Assembly: GCA_013396755.1 (NCBI GenBank)
Contig: VWZF01006750.1
Location: forward strand, 2,520,586-2,584,585
Reading direction: 5' to 3'
Length of the DNA stretch: 64,000 nt
DNA from: Sclerurus mexicanus
Lineage: Eukaryota; Chordata; Aves; Passeriformes; Furnariidae
The position numbers were made by a program, and so were the translations under genes. The notes under the pieces were generated by a model. That model had not been told where the DNA came from. It did not search any database and saw only the letters and a list, made by a program, of their open reading frames with translations. Positions 38,801 to 49,776 of the stretch are shown here, piece by piece. Every line of letters starts with the position of its first letter. The first letter of the stretch is position 1.

Positions 38801-41800
38801 GCTGCTCGCTAATTTTAAGTGAAGAATGAGTTTGTAATTCCAGAAAAAACAAATCAATACAGTAGCTGTGCTGTCTACATTTTCTGTCTCCAGTGCTTGC
38901 CTCTTTAGTGCTTCAAATTTCTGTGGGTGGTTTTGTTAGTCCTTTTAACATATCATCTTATGGCTAATTATTATATCTTTAAAACCTCTGCAAGGGATTT
39001 TCCCTAGATAGATGGGGCAGTAACCACAAGCCACAGTGGCTGAAGTAACACAACATGAACAGGTTAGTCCCATCTTGTTAGTCCCTTTCTTGTTCTCCAG
39101 AGCTATTAAACCATACTCACAAACAGCTTTGTAAGGGAGGATCTGAATGAGGTGGTTATCACTCATATTGTGTTGAAAAGCCCTCAAACCCTGCTAGGAC
39201 ACAGGCTGTTACAGAGAAGATGTCACACCTCTAATTTTGGACAAGTTTATAACACGAGTTTGAAAAATGACATAATGAAATGTAGCTATTTGAATATCCT
39301 AATTGCAAATTTATATGGGATTATTGTAATTCTTTTATCATTCTTAAAACACTATGAGTGCTGCCTTATATTTTTTCAGTGACATCCAAATACAGCTTGA
39401 GAGCATTTACTACAGTCCTTCTTGGATAACTAAAAGGCCATGAATACAGTGACAGTATTTTGCTTATTAAAATATATAGACTGAGATGGTATTTTATGCA
39501 TGTGTATAGCAGGCAAATATTGTCTCAAAGCTAGAGGCAAATAGAGAGCTATCTCAAAGGCAACAGAAATAGCAACAGTCTCCATTGGGAACCATGGGAA
39601 AGGCTGTAAGAGGCCCTGCAGTGGTGTCTAAGTGCAGAAGACAAGCTGTGCACTGGCCAAGTGTTGTCACTCTCAGTTGCCAGAGTGTCTATGACCTGAA
39701 ATCCTGGCCAAATATTGCATTAGATGATAATCCTACAATAAAACTAATACATAGAATAAGTTCTCAAAGTAACTAGTCCTGCTTTCAAATAAACAAATAA
39801 ATATTCAACTTGTAAAATTCACGCACATTGAAGAAGTGCTATTTCTCAGAACTGTTACCAAATCAAGATGCTATTTCCATGTTTTCTTAGAGGTAACTGT
39901 TTAGCTTTTAAAAAGCACTGCAAAGTAGTCTTTGCAGCTGAATTGCTATGCTACCATTGCTGACATTTAGCAGAAGAGAAGGATTACTTTGAGAGATATT
40001 CAGGTCTTACCATGTTAAAACTTGGGCAGAAATTACCATATGTGATAATTCACATTCAAAGCTGGATTTTCACAAATTAAATGCTGCATTTTAGGAGTTT
40101 CTACCTCTAGTCTACAGAGAGCAAACATGTTCATACTTTTTTGTGGCAATCTGGCAGTAACTAGGTCTGGAACCAAAAGGACCCAAACTAACATATGAAA
40201 CCCAAGACTCTCAAAAATAAAGCAATAGAAATACCTGAAAAGGCATGTCACTCATTGTATTTTGTGTATGTTACACACATTTCTCAGAAACCCTGCACTG
40301 TTAGTTGAATTGTGAGTCTATTAATTAACACCACATATACCTAATAGTCACAATGAGGAGATATTTGTACATTCAGTCACCTGGGAATCTGCCACCTAAA
40401 GTCAAGTGGACAGAAATTCAATTAACTCCCCAAATAAAGCTCTTCATGTCTCAGAAGTTGATTCAACTGCCCCATTGTTTTCATTTAGATTCACAAACAA
40501 ACAGAGCTCAGCAAAACCTTAAAGGCTTATCACTATTGCAGGAAATGTGCTAATAAGACAGAAGAGTGGGGGGCCCAGACACCACTTTGAGTCACACTTT
40601 TACACAACAGCATCCTAATTACCAGGAAAAGAAAATGCACTGTAGTCACACTTGTAGTAGAAGCTAGATGCTTTCAAGGCTAGATGCTGTTGAGTTGATC
40701 CCTAGTTGCTACACTCAATGACGATTTAGAGAAAAGATTCCTTTGGACCTCTTGACCTTTTCAAGATTTCAGCTTTTTTTTCCCCTGCCATTGTACATTG
40801 AGATATTTTTATGCTTTACACATCTGCACAGTCTTGTACCTGAAAGATACATTTTTACAACAGAAAATTCTTACAACTTCTGTAATGCAGGCAAATGTGT
40901 GGATGCATTTTCAGTTCCAGAAAAATTTGGGGATAGCTTTTTGATGTGTTGCAAAAGTTCTTTCAAGTATCAACCTCATCAAATGCCAGGAAACAACTGA
41001 AATTTCCTCTCCCTTGCCATGTAGACATTGCAGAGTACCCTTCTGGAAAAGGGACAAACAGCACCATACAGCTTATGACTGTGGCAGCAAGGTCTACCTT
41101 GTTATACACTAGTGCTTATACATTTGGAAAAGTGCCTACATCTTTGCAGGTTGGGATTTTCAGAGGAGATAAAAACACCCAGCAATCATTTGTTCATTTT
41201 ATGTTTTCATTCTCTTTTAATAGTAAAAGCCCATTCACAGCTTCAGATAATTTCTTAAAAACACAAATGATATGAACAGAAGAATTTCTTGATTTGTTTG
41301 GGGTTTTTTTTCCATGCTAGTATTTGAGTTTTCAAACTTCTCCCTCATTTGATGAGAATTAGAAACGTCATTTTGCTTTATTTCATGAAAACAGACAGTT
41401 TCATATGATCACTTGAGTGTGGACACTTGGGATATCAGACAAAGAGCAATTATTGGGAGGCTAATGGTGAGGTTACAAATGCTGGCAGCTCTGGGCATGC
41501 ATTCAGAGCACTCCAGGGGAATGCTGAGAAATCTCTGGCATATCCTTCAAACTCCCACTTGAAAATGCTAATTCATTGACATCTATTTAAAAAAAAATTC
41601 TTTCAAGTTGAACTTTCTAAAACATTCTTCATTGTAACTTCAGGATCTCATCTCCTGTATGTGAGCTGACTTCCCAGGTGTGATGATCCCAAAGAGATGA
41701 CTGGAGTGTTGTATAACCTTAACTACTCACACCGAGCCACCAGCTGCTTTTTCACTAAGAGGGAAGGAAGGAAGGACCTCAGGGAGACAGACTAGGAAAA

Positions 41801-43238
41801 AAAATCGGTAGGAAAGGTGGCACAAAACACACCCTACATTGCTGGTATTGTACAGTTTCCAAGTTCTGTAGATATACAACAAGAATACTCACACCTATCT
41901 ATGTCACTAGTAAACATACTGCAGGAAAGTGAGCTGGATGTGTGATTTCAGCACACAATGCAAGTAAACATATAAATAGTAACAGGGAAAAATATCTGCA
42001 ACAGGAGAGTCCTGGGGATCTGAGGAAATACTGAGACAGATGCCACTGAAGAAGTGATCTTTTGTGCCACCCTTTTCAAATATACATAAAGGAGCAGTGA
42101 GTGCCACTATGAATTCCTGAGTGACCTCACCTTGAATGCAGAGTATAATGATAATATAATTACACTACTACATGATACCTTCTTTTTTTTTTTTTTAAGA
42201 TCCCAGGGAAGTGGAATCTAATTCATATTACTGCAAGAGTTTGACAGAATCCTTTAGCGATTTGTTAGCAGTTGGTTGAACTTGGCCAAAACTGTAATTC
42301 TTATTTCTGCTAGGCTCCAGCATGCCTCCTGTACAGGCATAGGAGTTTAAAAAAAAAAAAATGTATATAGTTTTCCCCTTGAACTGCAGCCAGCAGAAGT
42401 GAACTATCAGGCCACTGGAGAAGATGAGCACATGATGTGAAATGTCCTCCATGGAACAGAAAGCCTTCACCATCTATCCTTCACCTTCTTATTCCTTTAA
42501 AGTGTTTGTAAAACAAATTCTGTGTTTTGTTCCAGTTCCTGCAACTTTCTGTCCTCTGCTCTGGAATGTGAAGACAAGCTAGACAAAACACCAGGGAGGC
42601 CTCAGAGAAGGAGGGAACCTTCAAATCCAAGCAACCTCCTCAAGGACAGGGCTTGCAATCCACTTCTGTATTTGCAGTTGGCATGAAGAACTTTCAATAT
42701 TTGTAGCAAAACACACTGGAACTGTGTATGTCTTAGCAGAAATTTACTTTCAGCTCTCCATTCTGAACTATGTCCTCAGCGAGAGTGTTAAAAAATTGAC
42801 CCTTGCCCTTACTGCCTGAACTGACTTAAGTTCAGATAAACAATGCTTTTGGCATTGAGTTTTGTTTGCTTGCTTGAAATTTTTGTCAGGACCGTGGAGA
42901 TATATAAGCAATGAATTGATAAAGCATTACAGTAATGTGTTTCAATATTTTGCTTTTAACTAAAATTATTTTAGTCCTCAATGTACCTTCTGAACTGCTT
43001 CTAACTGAAAGTAGGAAGAAATTGTGAAATCTCTTTACAGATTTGTTCTTTGTTTTAAAGAAAAAAAAAAAGACATTTCAAAATAAATGGCTTATGGCTT
43101 GGGGAGTATTAATGAGGTAAGACATTTCCAAAGAGACCAGAGAGTGACAATACCACATGGACTGCAGTGGTTCCACAACTGCAGAACAGCCCCCAGCAGT
43201 GAATGCCCACTGAAGTGAAGCTAAGCAAAGTCAGGACA

Positions 43239-43294
43239 GAGGGAGGCGGAGAAAGAGAGGGGGAGAGAGAGAGAAAGGAAGAGAAGGAAAAAAA
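43239..43294. repeat. GA-rich polypurine tract
   Basis: More than 50 nearly uninterrupted purines on the plus strand, including gagagagagaga, with a single C. A long polypurine-polypyrimidine tract of this kind can be structurally unusual. Confidence 0.85.
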
Positions 43295-43392
43295 CAAACT
43301 GTTGCAAGTTCATGCACCCCTATTACAAATTCATTTTAATTAAACAAAGAGATTATACAGACATTGTTGACAGGGATTATCAAAATAGAATG

Positions 43393-43406
43393 GCGCCACC
43401 TGCCCC
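43393..43406 (-). promoter_or_regulatory. CTCF-like core motif
   Basis: The plus strand gcgccacctgc is the reverse complement of the most constrained part of the CTCF site (about 11 of 14 positions match; the last three do not). A TAATTA homeodomain core lies only 13 bases further on at 43419-43424. Motif evidence only. Confidence 0.33.
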
Positions 43407-43970
43407 TTGCAGCCCAATTAATTAGCAGAGAATCTGAGGTGCCAATTATCACAAAGGAGTAAGAAAGAATCAGTAAACACAGCTCATGGTGAACTTGAAA
43501 ATTAACTCTTTCAGCTCACAGCTGAAGCCCCCACAGCCTTACATACAGCCCTGATATGCTGCTACAGCCCTCCACAAGTCCCACACTGAAGACACACTAC
43601 AAACTTCTGCAGATCCCTCTTTCCAGTGGTCTTGTGAAGTATGTCCACTCCTGCTCTTCCTAAAGTCCTCAGTGTACTTTTAAAAAATTATGTCACTAAA
43701 TTTAAATAGCAGATAAAATCAATTAAGTTTGAAAGCGTTCCTCAAAGTAAAAGAGAGCTTTCTACTGTGCTGCGAGGTACATCAGAAAAACATAGATTGT
43801 TTGCCATGCCATACCAGAGACGTTTTAAGACAGCAAGTCCCTGAATAGAATTCCTGTTACTGACAAATAACAGCTACAAATTTTAATTTTCTAGGAAGCA
43901 AGTTCTGGCTCATAGGTGTTTGCCCCCTTCTATTCCCTCCCCATACATGAAGAACCTCCTCTCTTTCCAG

Positions 43971-44014
43971 CTCTTTAGTAGGGTAACTCCAGGAGTAAAA
44001 AGCTTATTGAGAAA
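43971..44014 (+). other. candidate 44-bp exon, unidentified
   Basis: A long pyrimidine-rich acceptor (ttctattccctcccc at 43929-43943, then cctcctctctttccag) leads into a segment with one open frame, LFSRVTPGVKSLLR plus two bases. It ends at AAA then GTAAGTGG. Both splice signals are among the best in the window. The peptide is not recognised and the exon would be small. It may be a non-coding or alternative exon, or a pseudo-exon. Confidence 0.2.
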
Positions 44015-45633
44015 GTAAGTGGGAAGGCTCAGCAGCAGTGATTAATCACCATCTATTTTCCAGGAGAGCCCAGAGTCTGCCAGAGCATTCCAGAAACTTT
44101 TGGCTTTGGATCTATGCAGCAGGAGCTATAACCAAAGGCACTGCAGTGTCCATAAGGGGAGCCTACCTTAGCGCTTGCACAATAGGTTAATGGTGGCCCT
44201 GCAAAGGGAAGAGCTACTGCCATTTACCCCTCCCTGGTATAAATCCCGTATCACTTTTAGCAGAACTTCCTCCTCCTCATAGAAGATTCAAAATTGTACT
44301 TGCCCTCCGTCTATGGACTTGCAGCTGTGTTATAAAGAGGAATTAATAAGTACCTCATGCGTGGGGCTTCAGTATTTTCCCAGCCATTGGAGTAAAGACA
44401 CTGAGTAATGACATTTTCAACTCTACCTCCCCAGAAGAGTGATCCACTGCCTTTTGGGGCAGGCACTGCTCTCATGTTTTATGCAAACCTGTAATCACAG
44501 CTTAAACTTATTTCATGGTTTCCTGGAGGCCATAAAAACAAATGAACAATCAGATGCAAAGCCACGGAACCAAAAAAAGGCAACCGCTCCCTTTTTTAAT
44601 TCTTTTTTCCTTGAAATATAATTTCTTTTAGGGAATGTTTACTTCTCCACTATGCATGTGCTCATTTTATGGTTACATTGACAGCTACTGAAAGTAATAT
44701 ACAGAATGATAAACTTTGCTTGTAGAGCTATAAATACTCAATTCAAAAACGGTATGTGAACCCTCAGCCCAGTGTAAATTCAGTGTTTTTTCTGTTGTCT
44801 TTACTGGATTTGACAGCCACAGCTTGAATTAAACCCCATTCCCTGTTTTTGTGCTATTTCTTCTCTATTGCATTTGAAATAGGAAAAAAAAAAAAAAAAG
44901 GTGTGTCATTATCAGTTATGCAAAAGTTGCATTGATTCAAATGGGGAAAATACTAATTTCAAAGGTTTGCTTTTACTGTCACCATTGTTCAACACTCCTG
45001 AAAACAAAAATGAGAAAGGGTTGTTATAAGCTCAGAGGGAAGCACCTGTAGTGCAACTGGATTTAAATGAATTACACAACCGATGTTGCATGAGAATTAG
45101 AGTTCCATATCTATCTTGAGAACTGCAAAACGAAGTCCAAATACTTCAACAACACAACCTATGAAATGTAACAAGTTTTATAAGCAAATTTGCTTGCAAT
45201 TCCAAGCTCCTCTTCTTTTCTAAGTGGCTGCTGGATTGTTACTCAAAGGCTTTATTGTTTCGGGATCAGAAAGTAAGGGCTTCAGCTCTACAATGCACAG
45301 TTTGTCACCCTTTGGATAAAGGAGCTGTGAACCAAAGGAGCGGGACATACTTGCATTTAACACAGTGTGCTCTGAAGAGTGGAGCACATGCTGGCAGCAC
45401 TTGAAAGCCCTGGAATACCAACAAGTTGTTCCAGTTAAATTGGTGAGACCTCCACATACCTGTGGGGTGTGAAAAGGCCCCGGTGCTCATCATTCTGCAT
45501 TAGGATTGAGTTCATCTTATCAAATGGGCCTTTGAGCATATTGTGAAGTAATTTACCAACCGAAAAAATCATAACAATTTTCCACTTCATTTACTTCAAC
45601 AGTAGCTACGTAATGTCAATAGTTTTAAATATT

Positions 45634-45740
45634 TAATTAGACACACCACGTGTTTTATGCTCTACTAATTACATAAAATTGTGCTCAATAATTTTCTTCC
45701 CATTGAAACAAACCTTAAGCAGCTGTTAAAACACTAATTA
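45634..45740. promoter_or_regulatory. cluster of homeodomain cores with a CACGTG box
   Basis: TAATTA occurs at 45634-45639, 45666-45671 and 45735-45740, and a perfect CACGTG E-box at 45647-45652, all within 107 bases of repeat-free sequence. TAATTA is the core for many homeodomain proteins; CACGTG is bound by bHLH and bHLH-Zip dimers. AT-rich DNA yields TAATTA often, so the clustering is suggestive only. Confidence 0.3.
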
Positions 45741-47504
45741 GGTGAATGCTTCCATGCTGTGCATTTGACCTGGTGCCAAGCCTGTTCCTCCCAACGGTGA
45801 ACAGGGTTTTTCCAGTGTCCATGATGGAACCGTAAATGCATGTCAATCTCTGCCGTGCCACAGAACCAAGAGTGAACTCCAAACATTTATTTTGGCCCTC
45901 ACCTTTAAAAACTAACATAATATATAAAATGCAACAGTTCAGAAAGATGTTTAATTATACTGGGCTTTTAATTTTCTCTGCTTCAATTCTTACTTCCAAA
46001 GAGCAACTAAATTTGACGCAGAGCTTGTCATTTACAATCTCCCATGAAATCAGCACTTTTTATTACATTGTAGCTGCTTCGCAAACGTTATCTCACAGTA
46101 CAGTTAAATGGAAACGCTATGAAACATATTGCTGAGCCTGTTACAAATGAAGCCCTTAGTACTGGGATATTTCAGGGAAATTTTGTTCCTAAAATATTTT
46201 AAAAAGTTATGTGAACCACAGTTACCATGCATACAGTGGCAAGGGATAAGAAAATCTTTTTTTTTTTTTTTTAATTTTACATGAAAAGAGAATTCAGAGA
46301 AGTTTTATTCATTTTAGATATCCTTATCAAAGGGCAAGTAAGTATTACCACTGGTAAGTTTTTGGTTATCCTAATGGCATCCTGAATTGAGTCAGTACTT
46401 CTGAATCTTTCAGTTGGTTTCATTTGGAGCTTCAACCCTGGATGTAACTCTAGTAAAATCAGGGTCTCTTAATTACTAAGTCTGTACAGCTACGGACCTA
46501 ATCCTGATGTTCTTACAAGAATAGATGCCTGGCAGAGGGGACCAGATCACCAACAAGAGGAACTGTCTGACACAGTTCCTACCTCAGCAGTCCCCCAAAC
46601 CTGCTCAAGCCTCTATGAACTGGGATTTCAGTCTTGGCCACATCTTGACAACTCAACTCCACTTCAGGATTTGTTCCTGAAGGATTCCTATAATACGAAA
46701 CTGCCCATGCTGGCCATTTTCACAGAAACATTTACACTTTTCTCTTAACTGTATTCTTTGAAATTAGATCCTAGTGAGTGTACACAAATGATCAAAAATT
46801 CAAAAGAAAATGGAACTCCCTTGTCTTGGATGTATTTTGACAAATTTTTAAGTGTTATCATCTGTGTATGCTTGCTCCTCTACAGCAGCAGATGTATGTC
46901 TGTTATATTACAAAAGAAACAGATGCCCTACATTTTAGTTAATATCAAGTCTTTCCAAATCATTTTAACTATACTTCTTTTTTTTTTTTTTTAAATCATT
47001 TCCAGAAATTGGTAATCTGGCTGACAGTGAGTCTTCTAAAATACATCACACCTGTGGACTTTCTTCTTTTATATATTCTGTGTAGAACAATTCATAATTA
47101 CTGTTCACAAAATAATTATTTAGTTTCAAATAATTATAAATTTATCTTAAAGGCTGTAGCATTTATTGAAACAAATCATCAGTTTACAATCCCTTGTTTG
47201 TGTGAAGCACTAAATCTGAAAGAAAAATGAATCACAAGGCTTTCCACTAAGATAAGCAGCCTGCCAACACTTGCAGGACTCTTTTCAAAACACTTCTGGA
47301 AAATAAAGAGAGACACATCCTGGCTTCCTTTTCTAGTGCCATTATGACCTGCATCAGGTGTACTGTTGAATGTCTTTATTTTTTAACTTTCATGTTCTAT
47401 AATCAGAGACATCACTAAAAAGGGGACAATTCTAAACCACATACCACAGCACTGAAAACTAAGAATAGGTGTGCTTAAAAAAAAAAATCCCAAAACATAA
47501 AAGA

Positions 47505-47835
47505 TGTTGAATTCCCATAGTTCATACTGACCTCACGTAGCTGTACAAATGGAACAAATACAGTTCTCTGAGAGAACAGATCAACCCTCACCTCATTACA
47601 ACCTCCATGAAGGCGACTGTAGAGACTAGTAAGGTCTCTCCTGAGCCTTCTTTGCTCCAGGCTAAACAATCCCAGCTCCCTCATCAGCTCCTCAACAGAC
47701 TTCTGCTCCAAACCATTCACCAGCTTCATTGCCCTTCTCTGGACTTGCTCCAGGACCTCAGTGTCTTTCTTGTCATGAGGGAGCCAAAAGTGAACACAGG
47801 ATTTGAGGTGTAGCCTCACCAGTGCTGAGTCCTTT
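47505..47835 (-). mobile_element. CR1 LINE internal fragment (end of ORF2)
   Basis: Translated on the minus strand, this preserves the C-terminal part of the CR1 ORF2 protein (endonuclease-reverse transcriptase). It is an avian-typical run that includes the phrases VHFWLPHDKKDTEVLEQVQR, RAMKLVNGLE, MRELGLFSLEQRRLRRDL and SLYSRLHGGCNEVRVDLFSQ. The frame is still open over about 80 codons, but catalytic domains lie upstream in the intact protein and are absent here. Unusually for CR1, the ORF end and 3' UTR are missing: similarity stops near 47510 at a 7-bp inverted repeat (gttctct-g-agagaac, 47563-47577) and degraded sequence. It is non-autonomous and dead. Confidence 0.95.
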
Positions 47836-47904
47836 CTCATGCTGATGGACTGTTAACTTATAACTAGACCCTGGTACATCTTTCCAATATTCTCATCTCA
47901 CACC

Positions 47905-47982
47905 ATTTGAAGATATGTCTTAGATGGGACTAGATGACTTCCCAAGGTCCCTTCAAACCTGAACATTCTACGATTCTCACTG
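47905..47982 (+). mobile_element. CR1 LINE 3'-terminal fragment
   Basis: The words 'gggactagatgacttcccaa', 'ggtcccttcaaacctgaaca' and 'ttctacgattctca' match the CR1 3' terminus in plus orientation. It lies about 70 bases from the oppositely oriented CR1 fragment at 47505-47835, so the two are separate insertions or one rearranged copy. Confidence 0.7.
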
Positions 47983-49708
47983 AAAATCACAGCAGGTGGC
48001 CATAACCTCACTATCACACAACTCACTTCCTAATTCTTCCTTTTTACTGCAGGAGACTTCTGCACTCACCTGCCTCAACCTGAATAACACAATTATGTCC
48101 TTTTTATGCATAATGGGCAGCAGAATATAGGGGCTACGGAGTAATTTCCCCTTTTCAGCTTCCATATCTACTTCATGGAAACTTCCTTTATCAACCACAT
48201 TCATGTTCTTAAAAATGTGTTCCTTTCAATAAAAATTACTTACTATTTTATATGGAAGTTGAAGGCCAATAACCCAAATTCCATAAATCACTAAAAATAC
48301 CTTTTCTCCTAGAATCCTGAGTTGCTTTTTTCTCAGTAGCAGAGAAAGCATTTTACTATAAACAGTTACATTTTAGCCCACTCTAAAAATTCTGTATTAA
48401 AAATACACTAAATGAGGGACAGATGTTTAAAACAGTGGACCTACAATGAAGTATTAAATATTGCTGGCACACTGTGCCCTTTGGTACAGTTTGGTCTCTT
48501 TTCGCAATAGGCATGTTTTCACAGCTGTAAAAGCACCAAAAATCACTGTCTTTGCTCCAATATTAATATAGAAAACTATTAAAAAATATACCAGACTGCT
48601 GAACAGATTAGACTATTGTTCATACATTCTATTATTAAAATAATTTGCTTTTACAAATTAATACTAAACTCAAATGTTTTGAAGTTGTTCAAGGGCAATA
48701 GTGTCACTTTGAAGAGTACATGGATTATCTATATAAACCAAACAATTCCACTTTTGTCAAGAGAAAAATGCAAGCCTCCTAAGAAATCAAACCTGCTACT
48801 TGATGTTATGCTCAGTGACAAAAGTCTGACTCATGACAGCACAGAGAAGGTGGATGATCTTGTGTGATATCACTCCAAACCTGCACTGGGTATGCAGCAT
48901 AGAATTAAAGCCCTTTTCCACAGGTACAGGTGTTGTCTTAGAGCTATGGGAGCAAGAAGTGATACAGGATATGGAAGAGCAGATTCTGTGGTTTAGTGGA
49001 TCTTGGTATTAACACATGCTAAACATAAACATGAAGGGCTAAGATATAACGCACAGAACAAAATGATGATACTAAAATCTTCAAACCTTGATCTAGTAAC
49101 TGTAGAGATGAACTTGGTAAATTCACAGCCACAGTAGGGCATGCTCACCACTGATGCCTACTTAAGTTTGCAACCCATCTGGAATAATAATATATATGAG
49201 ATGTCCACAGCTAAATTTGTTTTAGTGAGTTCTACTTGAAATATCAATTAGGAACATTAGCTTCTGTGACATGTACTCAAAGCAATAAGGAGAAAAAAGT
49301 ATTAAAAAAATCTGCATCTATTGTTAAATGAAATGTGGAGGACCAGCTTGGGGTCTGGAGGAACCAGAAAAACCGAATCTGTTGGATGTATATGCATCTC
49401 ATAATCTTTGTCCAAGTTCCTGATGAAGAAAAGATGGGCAGCTGAGTAGGAAGAAAGCTTGACTAAAAGCTGCAAACTCTAGAAAGACTGTTTTAAAAGC
49501 TGGAAAAAAACCCAGAAGACAGGGTGGAACAAGACAGAATGTAGGCAATATGATGAAGAGGCAGTATGCTAGCATGTACAGTAATAGAAACAAAGCCCCA
49601 CAAGGTTTTGGGAGCTCAGCTTCTACTCAATAAACAAATTCCTTGGACTGAAGACATTTTTTTGGAAGGAGTTTGTATGGCACAAACATTTCTACTCTCT
49701 TCTTGAAG

Positions 49709-49776
49709 CCCCAAAAAAACAAAACCAAAAAGCCACACAAAAAAAACAAACAAAAAAAACCCAACAAACAAAACAC
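49709..49776. repeat. A/C-rich low-complexity tract
   Basis: About 68 bases of caaaa and accaaa units on the plus strand. Confidence 0.85.

Larger units (their letters stand above)
31624..43238. other. AT-rich non-coding stretch, no gene recognised
   Basis: Over 11 kb with no recognisable gene or clear transposon. Two segments, about 32790-33220 and 36460-36810, are free of simple repeats and have the dense mixed-word texture of conserved non-coding DNA, an impression that needs alignment. A (GGAA)4 stretch is at about 41761-41775 and poly-T at 42183-42196. Confidence 0.5.
43295..47470. other. repeat-poor stretch resembling regulatory DNA
   Basis: About 4 kb with no interspersed repeat recognised and only homopolymer runs at 44884-44899 (A16), 46257-46272 (T16) and 46978-46992 (T15). 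It holds a CTCF-like core beside a TAATTA core (43393-43424), three TAATTA cores plus CACGTG at 45634-45740, and several repeat-free segments (about 45050-45360, 45500-46140). No coding gene recognised. This texture is typical of enhancer-rich deserts around developmental genes, but conservation was not measured. Confidence 0.4.
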
